From Kineosphaera limosa NBRC 100340 (lineage in GTDB: Bacteria; Actinomycetota; Actinomycetes; Actinomycetales; Dermatophilaceae), in assembly GCF_000298215.1 (NCBI RefSeq), contig NZ_BAHD01000019.1, forward strand, positions 35,050 through 99,049: a DNA stretch of 64,000 nt, in the 5' to 3' direction. The notes beneath the pieces were generated by a model. It had not been told where the DNA came from and made no database searches. It saw nothing but the letters and a program-made list of their open reading frames with translations. Below are positions 15,607 to 23,636 of the stretch, one piece after another (position 1 is the stretch's first letter; each line of letters opens with the position of its first letter). The position numbers and the translations under genes are program-made.

Positions 15607-16479
15607 TCAGCGGCGCGGCACCCCAACCGTGACCGACCGCAGCGCCACGGCCAGCTTCTCGGCGTCCGGCACCCGGATGCGCCCGCCGAACACGTCGTAG
15701 CCGGCGGCCTCGATCCGGTCGAGGATCCGGCTGTACAGCACCAGGGCCGTCCCCACGCAACGCCGTGAGGCAGGGGGGAGCAGCGGGATGCCCTCCTCCG
15801 CCTGGACGTATAGGCTGCGGGCGCGCGCCACCTGCTCGGCCATCATCGACCGCCACGCCGGGGTGACTGTCCGCAACCAGGGGTCGGCGCCGTGGCGCTG
15901 CAGGTCCGCCTGCGGCAAGTAGACGCGACCCCGGTCGAGGTCCTCAGCGACGTCACGCAGGAAGTTGGTGAGCTGGAACGCGTTGCCCAGCGCCCGCGCG
16001 GACTCCTTCGCGTCGGGTGAGTACGGCTCGAGGACCGGCAGCATCATCTCGCCGATCACGGCCGCGGAACCCTCCATGTACCCGTCCCGCAGTTCCTCCC
16101 AGGTCGCCCACGTGTTGTGCTCCAGGTCGGACGCCATGGCAGCGAAGAACCGCTCGAAGCTTTCCGGGTCGGTTCCGCGACGTCGGATGCTGTCGACGAT
16201 GGCGGCCATCACCGGCTCGTCCGAGCCCTTCTCCAGCGACCGGAAGAAGGCGGCGCGGAAGGCGGACAGCCGCTCCCGGGGCGTCCCCCCCGGCGGCACG
16301 ACGGCGTCGACGCGGTCGGGTTCGTCGACGATGTCGTCGGCGAGCCGGCACAGGGCGTACACGGTGAACACGTCACGACGCTGGGCGGGCGGCAACAGGC
16401 GCGCCCCCCAGTAGTAGGTCGTGCCGTACTGCTTAGTGAGTTCCCCGCAGCGCCGGTAGCCGGCCTCGAGGTCGGTCAT
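15607..16479 (-). CDS. crtB: Phytoene synthase
   Basis: This 290-residue squalene/phytoene synthase family enzyme condenses two geranylgeranyl diphosphates to phytoene, the first committed carotenoid step. Both Asp-rich motifs are present: LADDIVDEP and FLRDVAEDLDRGRVYLP. YYWGARLLP and AFQLTNFLRDV are also typical. ATG 16479 overlaps the crtI stop (ATGA), so it is the last gene of idi-crtE/crtI/crtB. A longer open frame upstream is antisense noise inside crtI. Length is normal. Confidence 0.95.
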   Translation of the reverse strand: MTDLEAGYRRCGELTKQYGTTYYWGARLLPPAQRRDVFTVYALCRLADDIVDEPDRVDAVVPPGGTPRERLSAFRAAFFRSLEKGSDEPVMAAIVDSIRRRGTDPESFERFFAAMASDLEHNTWATWEELRDGYMEGSAAVIGEMMLPVLEPYSPDAKESARALGNAFQLTNFLRDVAEDLDRGRVYLPQADLQRHGADPWLRTVTPAWRSMMAEQVARARSLYVQAEEGIPLLPPASRRCVGTALVLYSRILDRIEAAGYDVFGGRIRVPDAEKLAVALRSVTVGVPRR

Positions 16480-17987
16480 CGCCGCATCTCCTGGACGCGC
16501 TGGGCCGCGAGCTTGCCCGAGATGAGCACCATCGGGATGCCCACGCCCGGAGTGGTGCCGGAACCGGCGAAGATCAGGCCGGGCACCCGCCGGTCGACGT
16601 TGCGGGGCCGGAAGGGGCCCGACTGCATCAGCGTGTGGGCCAGGGCGAACGGCGTGCCGGCCGCCATGCCCTGGGCCTGCCAGTCGGCCGGGGTCACGAG
16701 CTCCTCGGTGACGATGTCGGTGGGGTACCCGAACGAATCGAGAAACGTGAGCATCCGGTCGCGCAGCCGGGGGCCCTCGCGGTTCCACTCGAGGCGTCCG
16801 ACGTGGAGGTTCGGCACCGGCTCGAGCGCGTACAGCGTGTGCGCGCCCTCGGGGGCGACCGCCGGCGCGTTCACGGACGGCACGGCGACGTACCGGGAGG
16901 GGTCGCGCATGGGAATGCCGGTCTTCATCAGGTCGGTGAACGCCTGCGACCACTCCTTCCCGAAGTGGATGTTGTGGTGGCCGGTCGCCTCGGGAAGCTC
17001 GCCCTTGACGCCGAGGTGCCACACCAGTGCACTCGGCGAGTACTGGCCGCGGCGGGCGACCCGGGGCGGGGTCAAACCGGGCAGGAACCGCTCGTAGGCC
17101 ACCGGCAGGTCGGCGGTCACCACGACCGCGTCCGCCGCCAGGCGCTCCCCGCTCTCCAGCACCACACCGGACACCGCACCGCCGGGTACCCGGGACACCT
17201 GGTCCACCGTCACCTCGTAGCGGATCTCCACCCCTGCGTCCTGCGCCGCCCGGGCCATCGCCGCGGGCACCGCGTGCATGCCGCCCTCGGGGAACCAGAC
17301 GCCCTCGATCGAGTCCATGTAGGTGATTACCGCGTACAGCGCCAGCGCCTGGTCGGGCGCCAGACCTGCGTACATGGACTGGAAGGTGAACACCCGGTGC
17401 AGGCGCTCGTCGGAGAACCGGCGTGCGACCTCGGGCCCGAGACGCTTAAATCCCCCCAGCCGGAGCAACTCCGCTACTGCGCGGGGCGAGCGGAACAGGC
17501 CCAGCGGCGAGTTGAAGTTGGCGTCGATGAAGTGGGGCAGCTCCACGTCGTTCAGCCGACGCAGCCAGACCACGAAGTCGTCGAACGCGCGGGCGTCCTT
17601 GGCGCCACTCTCGGCCTCGATTACCTCGCGCATCTTCTCGTACCCGGGGCGGACGAGCAGGCGCGATCCGTCGGCGAAGAAGGCGTGGTAAGCCGGGTCG
17701 AGCAACTGCAGGGTGACGTAGTCGCTCACGCTGCGTCCCACGGCCCGGAACGCCTCCTCCAACAGCGGGACCATCGTGAACACGACGGGGCCGGTGTCGA
17801 AACGGAACCCGTCACGCTCGAGGATGCCATTACGCCCGCCCGGGAACGACTCGCGCTCCACGATCGTGACCCGGCACCCCCGGCCCGCGAGGTGCAGGGC
17901 GGCGGCCAGACCGGACAACCCCGCACCGACCACGACGATGTGCCCACGGGCCGCGCCCGTCCGCGCGGTCGAACCGTCCGGCGCCAT
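16476..17987 (-). CDS. crtI: Phytoene desaturase
   Basis: This 503-residue FAD-dependent desaturase converts phytoene to lycopene. HIVVVGAGLSGLAAALHLAG is the FAD-binding loop; FDTGPVVFTMVPLLEE, IEGVWFPEGGMHAVPAAM and the C-terminal LIFAGSGTTPGVGIPMVLIS are CrtI blocks. Two overlapping starts are possible: GTG 17990 (GTGA with the crtE stop) or ATG 17987 (TGATG); the ATG is used here. Either start implies translational coupling to the fused idi-crtE gene. Four desaturation steps (to lycopene) are assumed because cyclase and crtU genes are present. Confidence 0.95.
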   Translation of the reverse strand: MAPDGSTARTGAARGHIVVVGAGLSGLAAALHLAGRGCRVTIVERESFPGGRNGILERDGFRFDTGPVVFTMVPLLEEAFRAVGRSVSDYVTLQLLDPAYHAFFADGSRLLVRPGYEKMREVIEAESGAKDARAFDDFVVWLRRLNDVELPHFIDANFNSPLGLFRSPRAVAELLRLGGFKRLGPEVARRFSDERLHRVFTFQSMYAGLAPDQALALYAVITYMDSIEGVWFPEGGMHAVPAAMARAAQDAGVEIRYEVTVDQVSRVPGGAVSGVVLESGERLAADAVVVTADLPVAYERFLPGLTPPRVARRGQYSPSALVWHLGVKGELPEATGHHNIHFGKEWSQAFTDLMKTGIPMRDPSRYVAVPSVNAPAVAPEGAHTLYALEPVPNLHVGRLEWNREGPRLRDRMLTFLDSFGYPTDIVTEELVTPADWQAQGMAAGTPFALAHTLMQSGPFRPRNVDRRVPGLIFAGSGTTPGVGIPMVLISGKLAAQRVQEMRR

Positions 17988-19651
17988 CACGCCGACCGCC
18001 AGGCGATCATGCGCGCGGCCTCCGTGAGGCCGACCACGCCAGGCCTGGCGAGGGGCGCCCGATCCAGGCACGCGAGCCCCGCCTGGACCTCTTCGGCGAT
18101 CAGGCGTTCCAGCATCACGTCGATGCCGGCCGCCCGCAGCGCGTCCGCCAGTGCGGGGACGTCCTCCCGGGTGAAGCCAGGTGCGCCCACCCGGTTCAGC
18201 AAGTCAGCCGCATCGCCGGCCAGGTGCTCACGGGCTAGCGACAGCAGCACGGTCGGCTTGCCCTCGTAGAGGTCGTCGCTTGCCGGCTTGCCGGTAAGCT
18301 CCGGGTCTCCCCACACGCCCAGGTGGTCGTCGCGCAGCGCGAAGGCCGAGCCCAGGTGGTCGCCGCAGGTCATCAGCGCGTCCAGAACCTCTTGGGATGC
18401 CCGTGCGGCCGTGGCCCCCAGCTGCAGCGGCCTGGTGACCGTGTAGCGGCCCGACTTCGTGCGGGCCACGTGCTCGGCGTGCCGACGGTCGCGACGTCCG
18501 GCCGCCGCGCCCGTCAGGTCGGCACGCTGGCCGGCGATCAGCTCCACCGACAGGTCGTACCAGACGGAACGCATCGCGGTGGGCAGCCCATCGACGATTC
18601 GGTCGGCCAGGGCGTGGGCAAGGTCCCCCAGCAGGATCGCCAGGTTGCGGCCGAACACCGAGCCGTTCCCCCGAGCCGAGGCGTCCTCATGCCAAGCCTT
18701 CGCCTCGACGTGGGCCGATGGACGCCCCCGGCGCCGGTCGGACCCGTCCATGACGTCGTCGTGGAGCAGAGCGAACACGTGGAGCAATTCCACGGCGGCA
18801 GCCGCCCGGACCATGTGCCGGTAGCCACTATCCCCGTGGACGCCGCCGGCGGAAATGAATCCCCAGTAGGCCATCGTGGTGCGGATGCGCTTGCCCCGTC
18901 CGATCAGCAAGCCGCGCAGCCACTCCGGCAGGTCCTGGCGCAACACGTCGACCCCCAGGCCTGCTGAGAACTCCTGCCAATCCTCGGCGAGGGCCAAGAG
19001 TTCCTCCTCCAGCAGGGAGTCCACGTCGCGACGGACGGCGTCCGGGTCGGGGCTCGGGTGGTGCCCGAACGAGGCTCCCGCCGCCATCGCGGCGACCATG
19101 AGCGGCACCTGACTGGCCGCCCACGGGCTGTACACGTGCGGCGTCGCGGTGATGGCGGCGGCGAGGCTCTCCCAGGTCACCCAGGCCCAATCGGCCACCT
19201 CGGCCGGGTCAGGGCGGGGATCCTCGTCGGCGACGAACCCGGCGTACACGGGGCACACCTCGTTCTCGACGATGCCCGAGGCGTCTGTGGCCCGATAGCG
19301 GAAGTCGGGCAGCACCGGCATGAGCGGGCCCACCATGAGACCCAACTCCTCACGGATCCGGCGCCGGGCGGCGTCCTCGATGTCCTCACCGGGGCGCGGG
19401 TGGCCGCACGCCGAGTTCGTCCACACGCCGGGCCACGTCGTCTTGCCGAGCGCGCGCCGGGTCACGAGCACCTCCCCCCGGGCGTTGAACAGGTAGGTGG
19501 AGAAGGCGAGGTGGAGCGGCGTGGCGTCCGTGTGAACGCGCAGGCGGTCTGCGCGGCCCACCGGGCGACCCGGCTCGTCGAGCAGGACGACGTCGTCGCC
19601 GTCCGGTGAAGCGGATACGTCGTAGCGAGGGGGGCTGGCATGGCTCGACAT
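17987..19651 (-). CDS. idi-crtE: Fused isopentenyl-diphosphate isomerase - geranylgeranyl diphosphate synthase
   Basis: One uninterrupted 554-residue frame carries two enzymes. Residues 20-185 are a type I (Nudix-like) IPP isomerase: TNSACGHP with catalytic Cys82, the Nudix helix around EDAARRRIREELGL, and ENEVCPV with Glu129/Glu131. Residues 205-554 are a trans-isoprenyl diphosphate synthase: GRGKRIR, the first Asp motif HDDVMDGSDRRRG (Asp298, 299, 302), FALRDDHLGVWGD and GKPASDD..EGKPTVLL. Only about 20 residues (GASFGHHPSPDPD region) join them. The product would make DMAPP and extend it to GGPP for CrtB. The genes are normally separate in crt clusters. ATG 19651 is the only start that keeps the Idi domain; an 11-bp-repeat operator lies directly upstream. 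Confidence 0.9.
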   Translation of the reverse strand: MSSHASPPRYDVSASPDGDDVVLLDEPGRPVGRADRLRVHTDATPLHLAFSTYLFNARGEVLVTRRALGKTTWPGVWTNSACGHPRPGEDIEDAARRRIREELGLMVGPLMPVLPDFRYRATDASGIVENEVCPVYAGFVADEDPRPDPAEVADWAWVTWESLAAAITATPHVYSPWAASQVPLMVAAMAAGASFGHHPSPDPDAVRRDVDSLLEEELLALAEDWQEFSAGLGVDVLRQDLPEWLRGLLIGRGKRIRTTMAYWGFISAGGVHGDSGYRHMVRAAAAVELLHVFALLHDDVMDGSDRRRGRPSAHVEAKAWHEDASARGNGSVFGRNLAILLGDLAHALADRIVDGLPTAMRSVWYDLSVELIAGQRADLTGAAAGRRDRRHAEHVARTKSGRYTVTRPLQLGATAARASQEVLDALMTCGDHLGSAFALRDDHLGVWGDPELTGKPASDDLYEGKPTVLLSLAREHLAGDAADLLNRVGAPGFTREDVPALADALRAAGIDVMLERLIAEEVQAGLACLDRAPLARPGVVGLTEAARMIAWRSA

Positions 19652-19658
19652 GAAATCC

Positions 19659-19688
19659 GTCCAACGTTTGTCTAAGGTCTGTGAGCAA
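19659..19688. promoter_or_regulatory. 11-bp-repeat operator upstream of idi-crtE
   Basis: GTCCAA (19659), GTCTAA (19670) and a weaker GTGAGCAA (19681) start at exact 11-bp intervals, with GTTT before the second. The first unit is only eight bases from the idi-crtE ATG, so a bound protein would block initiation or very early elongation. The core matches the elements at 11635 and 19726. Confidence 0.62.
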
Positions 19689-19725
19689 CGGTAGCCGGGA
19701 CGAGCGATCCCGCGCAAGACAATGT

Positions 19726-19742
19726 GTCCAATGTTTGTATAA
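19726..19742. promoter_or_regulatory. Paired 11-bp operator upstream of the CarH-like regulator gene
   Basis: GTCCAA (19726-19731) and GTATAA (19737-19742) are 11 bp apart with the linker TGTTT, nearly identical to the site at the photolyase promoter. The second unit overlaps a possible -10 sequence (TAAACT, 19740-19745) for the regulator gene, suggesting autoregulation. Confidence 0.6.
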
Positions 19743-19777
19743 ACTATCCCCACACCTCGTCCTAAAGGGGGGAGCGG

Positions 19778-20659
19778 TTGTACACGGTCAGCCAGGCGGA
19801 AGGCCTCACCGGTATCCCCAGCACCACACTGCGCGCCTGGGAGCGCAGGTACGGCATAATCGCGCCGCGGCGCACCGAGGGCGGCTACAGACTCTACGAT
19901 GCCGCCCAGATCGCGATGCTCCGCGAGATGGCCGCCCGCGTCCAGGGCGGGATGCGGCCGGCCCAGGCCGCCGCGAGCCTGATGGACCAGCAGCCACCCA
20001 CACGCACGCGCGCGACTTCGCTGGACGCCGGCACCCCCGACCTCGTCGCGGCCGCGGCGTCCCTCGACCCCACCGCGCTGCGCGAGACGATCGACGAGGC
20101 GTTCGGCGCAGAACGGTTCGAGGACGTCGTCACGACCTGGCTCCTCCCGCAACTGCGCCTGCTCGGGGAGGCGTGGCAATCCGGCCGGTTGACGGTGGCG
20201 CAGGAACACTTCGCCTCCGCAGGGCTGATGGCCGCCCTGGCGGCCGCCTACCGCAACGCGTCCGGGCAGTCCCGTGGACCGACCGTCCTTGTCGGGCTGC
20301 CGGCCGGGGCACGCCACCAACTGGCCATCTTGGCGTTCGCCACCTGCCTGCGCCGGCTCGGGTCGAACGCGCTCTACCTGGGTGCAGACCTCCCCACGGA
20401 GGATTGGGCGATGACGGCGCGCGGCCAGCGGGCGAGGGCGGTCGTGCTGGGGGTGTACTCCCCCGCGGACGCCGCGTCCGCCACCCTCGTCGTGAAGGCA
20501 CTAGCCGACTCGGCGGTGCCGGTGTGGGTGGGCGGCGCCTCAGCGGCGGGCGTCCGAGGGGCGGCACCACTCCCGGACGACCTCCCCGAGGCGGCACACC
20601 AACTCAACCAGGTCCTGCTGCTGCGGGGTCTCCACCCACGGGCATCACAGGTGACGTGA
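19778..20659 (+). CDS. carH: MerR-family regulator with B12-binding domain (CarH/LitR type)
   Basis: This 293-residue protein has an N-terminal MerR DNA-binding domain (YTVSQAEGLTGIPSTTLRAW, ERRYG, GGYRLYD; residues 1-70), a helical cap (about 88-160) and a Rossmann B12-binding domain (about 168-290). W133, E143 and H144 reproduce the W-x9-EH pattern that packs on adenosylcobalamin in Thermus CarH, and H180 in PAGARHQLA is the expected lower axial ligand. The residue after the Trp, a His in Thermus CarH, is Gln134 here. Such proteins bind DNA as tetramers in the dark and release it in light. TTG 19778 follows AAAGGGGGGAG. It lies divergent from idi-crtE, with shared operator motifs, and most likely represses the carotenoid and photolyase operons. 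Confidence 0.88.
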   Translation: MYTVSQAEGLTGIPSTTLRAWERRYGIIAPRRTEGGYRLYDAAQIAMLREMAARVQGGMRPAQAAASLMDQQPPTRTRATSLDAGTPDLVAAAASLDPTALRETIDEAFGAERFEDVVTTWLLPQLRLLGEAWQSGRLTVAQEHFASAGLMAALAAAYRNASGQSRGPTVLVGLPAGARHQLAILAFATCLRRLGSNALYLGADLPTEDWAMTARGQRARAVVLGVYSPADAASATLVVKALADSAVPVWVGGASAAGVRGAAPLPDDLPEAAHQLNQVLLLRGLHPRASQVT

Positions 20660-20672
20660 GACAAGCTTCCCG

Positions 20673-20792
20673 CAGGGACTATGGCGCCAGATCTGGTCCA
20701 ACCACCCCAACGAACGATTGAACAAGGAGATCCGCCGCCGCACCGACGTGGCGGGCATCTCCCCAGTGGGCGCGATCCGATGCCACAGCTGA
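20673..20792 (+). pseudogene. IS256-family (mutator) transposase C-terminal relic
   Basis: Translation from 20673 gives [20 protein letters not shown] followed by RTDVAGIS, the highly conserved block near the end of IS256-family transposases (usually [24 protein letters not shown]). The frame then meets TGA at 20790; recognisable but degraded sequence (DDEARWSWR, with a stop) follows to about 20860. No catalytic DDE domain or inverted repeats are seen. It begins 14 bases after the regulator stop and marks the right edge of the carotenoid block. Confidence 0.75.
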
Positions 20793-21144
20793 GGTTCGGC
20801 GGTCGGGATGAGGTTCCCGGACGATGAGGCGAGGTGGTCTTGGCGATAGCCTCGCGATGTGACCGTCGGAGCTACCTCCTGGCCTGCCCGCGGCTCCGAG
20901 TCGCGGTTGCTGAGTTGATAGAAGGCGCGGACCACCCAGCCAGTCACCCGCCCTCCCCAGGTCGGGGGACAGGAACCGGCGGCCAGCAGCGGCGTCCCGG
21001 CTTGCCTTGACGATCACCCGGGTGCAGCCGTTCTTCAACAGACAACCGCGAAGCGCCGCCCATGGCAGCGCATGATGTCGCCATCGGTGTCGTAGGCGAT
21101 GACGATGAGGACGGCCGGCCGTGGCCCGCCGCGCCGCGGGATGA
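20793..21144. other. Non-coding or scrambled junction
   Basis: About 350 bases between the transposase relic and the coupling-protein fragment. No frame shows a recognisable domain on either strand, and every frame is broken or has unusual composition. It is most likely debris at the junction between the transposase relic and the conjugative remnant. Confidence 0.4.
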
Positions 21145-22119
21145 ACCTCCCCAAGGTCGGCGGAGGGCGTCGTCTGCCCAGGGGTTCCACGGAGTCGAAT
21201 TCCTGGACTTTCGTTCAACGGTCGCCCGCCCGCCGAGCTGTTTCGGTGGACCCTCGACCCCAGCGCTGCGTCGGAGGCCGTCGCCATCCTCAACTCCCAC
21301 CCGAATGCGGCGATGGGCTGGGACGACTCACTGGGCGCGATGATCGACGCCGACCCCAAGACCCGCGACAGCATCTGGCAAGGCGTCTCCCTCGCCCTCG
21401 CCGCCCTCGCAGACCCGCGCGTACTCGATGCCGTCACACCAGGCCCACACGAACACTTCGACCCCGAGACCTTCCTCACCGAACAAGGCACCCTCTACCT
21501 CCTCGCCACCGGTGCCGGAGCAGGAGCCTCCGCATCGCTGGTCGCGGCGTTCGTCGAAGACCTCATCGAAACCGCCCGCCGGCTCGCCGCCCGCTCACCC
21601 GGGGCACGGCTTGACCCCCCGTTGCTGCTCGCGCTCGACGAGATCGGCAACCTCGCACCGCTGCCGTCACTGCCGACGCTCATGGCCGAAGGCGGCGGCA
21701 CCGGGATCACAACCATGCCGGTCTTGCAGTCCCTCGCCCAAGCTCGCGACAGGTGGAGCGAGCACCAGGCCGGCGCGATCTGGGACGCCAGCATCGTCAA
21801 GATCATCCTCGGCGGCGCATCCAACAGCCGCGACCTCCAAGACCTCTCCACGCTCATCGGCGAGCGAGACGAGTACACCGACAGCGTGACCCTCGGCGAC
21901 CACGGAACCCGCTCCAACCAGCGCTCGATCCGCCGCGTCCCGATCCTGCCGCCAGACCGCATCCGAACTCTGCCATTCGGCACCGGCATCACGATGCTGC
22001 GCTCCGCGCCGCCCATCGTCACCGACCTCCGCGCTTGGCCGACCCGCGCCGACGCCGCACAACTCCGCAGCGATCGCGACGAACTCGAAGCACTGCTGCG
22101 CCGTCGCCCCGCCTCCTGA
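21145..22119 (+). pseudogene. TraG/VirD4-type conjugal coupling protein, C-terminal fragment
   Basis: The frame is open from a TGA at 21142 to 22119 and matches only the C-terminal part of TraG/TraD/VirD4 ATPases. LLLALDEIGNLAPLPSLPTL is the Walker B block, GITTMPVLQSLAQARDRW the following conserved strand-helix, and WDASIVKIILGGASNSRDL the usual third block. The Walker A domain and membrane part are missing, so the protein cannot work as a coupling ATPase. The first ATG in frame is 21313, without a good ribosome-binding site. In conjugative elements this protein brings DNA to the type IV channel. Homology continues upstream of the ATG (LFRWTLDPSAASEAVAILNS), which supports truncation of a larger gene. 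Confidence 0.82.
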
Positions 22120-22204
22120 ACTTGGGCGCTTGGGTGCCGTAGCGCACCTGCCTGACAGAGCGACCCACACGCAGTTGGTCGCCCGAGTTCAGGAGGAGGC
22201 CATC

Positions 22205-22645
22205 ATGGCCATTCACACCCAGGAATCGCTGTCAGGCTTCATCGCCTCGGAGCCGTTACTCACCGAGACGACCAAGGGAGACGCCAGGTTCTTCGCCCGT
22301 ATCGGCAAGGAGCACTTCCGCCGCGAGGACGACGGCTCGTTCACGCAGACCGAAACGACCTACCACCACCTGGTGATGTTCGGGCGTTCCGCTGAGCACG
22401 CGCACGCGAACTTCGCCCAGGGCGACAACTTCGTCGCCGAGGGCTACACCCGGCCGGTCAACTACGAGCGCAATGGTCAGGCGATCGAGGGCGAAGAGTT
22501 CGTCGCCAAGAAGATCGGCCACGACGCGGCCCGAACCCGCTACGAGGTCGACCGGACGCCGCGCAATGGAGTCGGTCGGGATGCAGCGGCGTACGACCCG
22601 ACGCAGCGAGCAGCAACCGCGGCGCACGCCCCGGTCAGCATGTGA
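22205..22645 (+). CDS. Single-stranded DNA-binding-like protein of a conjugative element
   Basis: This is a 146-residue protein. ATG 22205 is preceded by AGGAGGAGG, a strong site. Sequence such as FIASEPLLTETTKGDARFFA, YHHLVMFGRSAEHAHANF and GDNFVAEGYTRPVNYERN follows the OB-fold pattern of SSB proteins (the W/Y-x-x-V-x-F-G strand and the GD-x-V-x-x-x-G strand). It lacks the acidic C-terminal tip of housekeeping SSB. Such short SSBs accompany relaxase and coupling-protein genes in actinobacterial conjugative elements, where they coat transferred strands. It lies just after the TraG fragment. Confidence 0.7.
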   Translation: MAIHTQESLSGFIASEPLLTETTKGDARFFARIGKEHFRREDDGSFTQTETTYHHLVMFGRSAEHAHANFAQGDNFVAEGYTRPVNYERNGQAIEGEEFVAKKIGHDAARTRYEVDRTPRNGVGRDAAAYDPTQRAATAAHAPVSM

Positions 22646-22664
22646 GATCGGGAGCCACGGCATC

Positions 22665-23222
22665 ATGAGCGATCAGCATGAGATGGATGAGCCGGACGTC
22701 TTCGACTCACCGCCCCGCGTCACCAGCGCGGACATGCCCGAACCGCCTCACCCCGTGAACTGGAACCTGCTGACAGCGCACGAGCTGGAGCAGGAATGGC
22801 TCGCGCTGAACCGATGGGTTGACTGGCTGCGACGCACCTACGGCCTCACCGTCGCGGTGGTGCCGCCGTTCTGGCACCACCACCCAGAGATGGTCTGGGA
22901 GCTGTCGGCACTGCACCTGCACTGGCTGGGTGCCTACGACCCCGAGCAGAATGCCTCCGCGCCGCTCGGCTGGCACCGCGACTTCGCCGACGCGCGAGAG
23001 CGGCTTCGCTACTGGGTCACCGCCTGCGGCACTCGTGGCGACCGCGACCGCCCGACCCGGCAAGCTGCGTGGCCCGGTGAGGAGCCAGCGCCCACCATTC
23101 AGGACTTCACCTTCACTGACCGGGACACCGAGTTCGTCGAGTTCGTGATCGCGCAAGTCCGCAAGCGCCAGGAGGCCGAAGACGAGTTCTACGCCAACCT
23201 GGCCGAAGACGAGATGCCGTAG
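22665..23222 (+). CDS. DUF4913-like protein of mobile elements
   Basis: This 185-residue protein starts at ATG 22665, 19 bases after the SSB-like gene. A central Trp-rich block (NRWVDWLRRTYG, VVPPFWHHHPEMVWELSALH, LGWHRDFADARERLRYWV) matches the DUF4913 pattern found in actinobacterial plasmids and integrative elements. The ends are acidic and low in complexity. Function is unknown. It is flanked by other element genes in the same direction, so it is probably part of the same remnant operon. Confidence 0.7.
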   Translation: MSDQHEMDEPDVFDSPPRVTSADMPEPPHPVNWNLLTAHELEQEWLALNRWVDWLRRTYGLTVAVVPPFWHHHPEMVWELSALHLHWLGAYDPEQNASAPLGWHRDFADARERLRYWVTACGTRGDRDRPTRQAAWPGEEPAPTIQDFTFTDRDTEFVEFVIAQVRKRQEAEDEFYANLAEDEMP

Positions 23223-23226
23223 ACCA

Positions 23227-23454
23227 ATGAGCCGCTACACGAAGAAGACCGATCGTCGCCCGTACGAGGAGCGGTCGTACTCCGTCCGGGCCGTCCACCG
23301 CGAACGCGCAGACCTGCACAAGCTCGCCGAGGTTCTCATCCGGCTGACGTTGCAGGAGACCGGCGAGAGCCGCGCGGCCCGCGCGGCCGTGCGGGTGCCC
23401 GACACCTACCGGGCGGCACCGGATGGCCTGGCCGCTTCTGAAGCCGCCCGGTAG
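23227..23454 (+). CDS. Small basic protein of the conjugative element, unknown function
   Basis: This 75-residue protein starts at ATG 23227, four bases after the DUF4913-like gene. It begins MSRYTKKTDRRPYEERSYSV and has a short amphipathic helix (HKLAEVLIRLTLQETGE). The composition is basic and soluble with no membrane segment. I do not recognise a family; its spacing and direction say it belongs with the element genes. About 180 bases separate it from the recombinase start, and they contain no other convincing gene. Confidence 0.6.
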   Translation: MSRYTKKTDRRPYEERSYSVRAVHRERADLHKLAEVLIRLTLQETGESRAARAAVRVPDTYRAAPDGLAASEAAR

Positions 23455-23636
23455 AATGAACCGTGCAAGCCTCGCGATGCGGGGTGTTGTGGCCTAAACC
23501 TCGCCGCTCGGCGGGCAACACGCACCGAGACCATCGGGTCTCGCCCTACAGCCTTCACCGGCTGCTCTCACGATCAACACCCCTCCCACGAACAGTTGGA
23601 AGCGCGAGGGTCGAACCGCGTGAGAGTGAGCCCCAG

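Noticed and set aside
19652..20320. Upstream extension of the idi-crtE frame
   Set aside because: The extension is antisense to the CarH-like gene and Arg/Gly-rich; the isomerase domain begins only after the ATG at 19651.
20679..21491. A 270-codon minus-strand open frame between the regulator and the TraG fragment
   Set aside because: It runs antisense through the IS256 relic and the coupling-protein fragment, and shows no recognisable domain.
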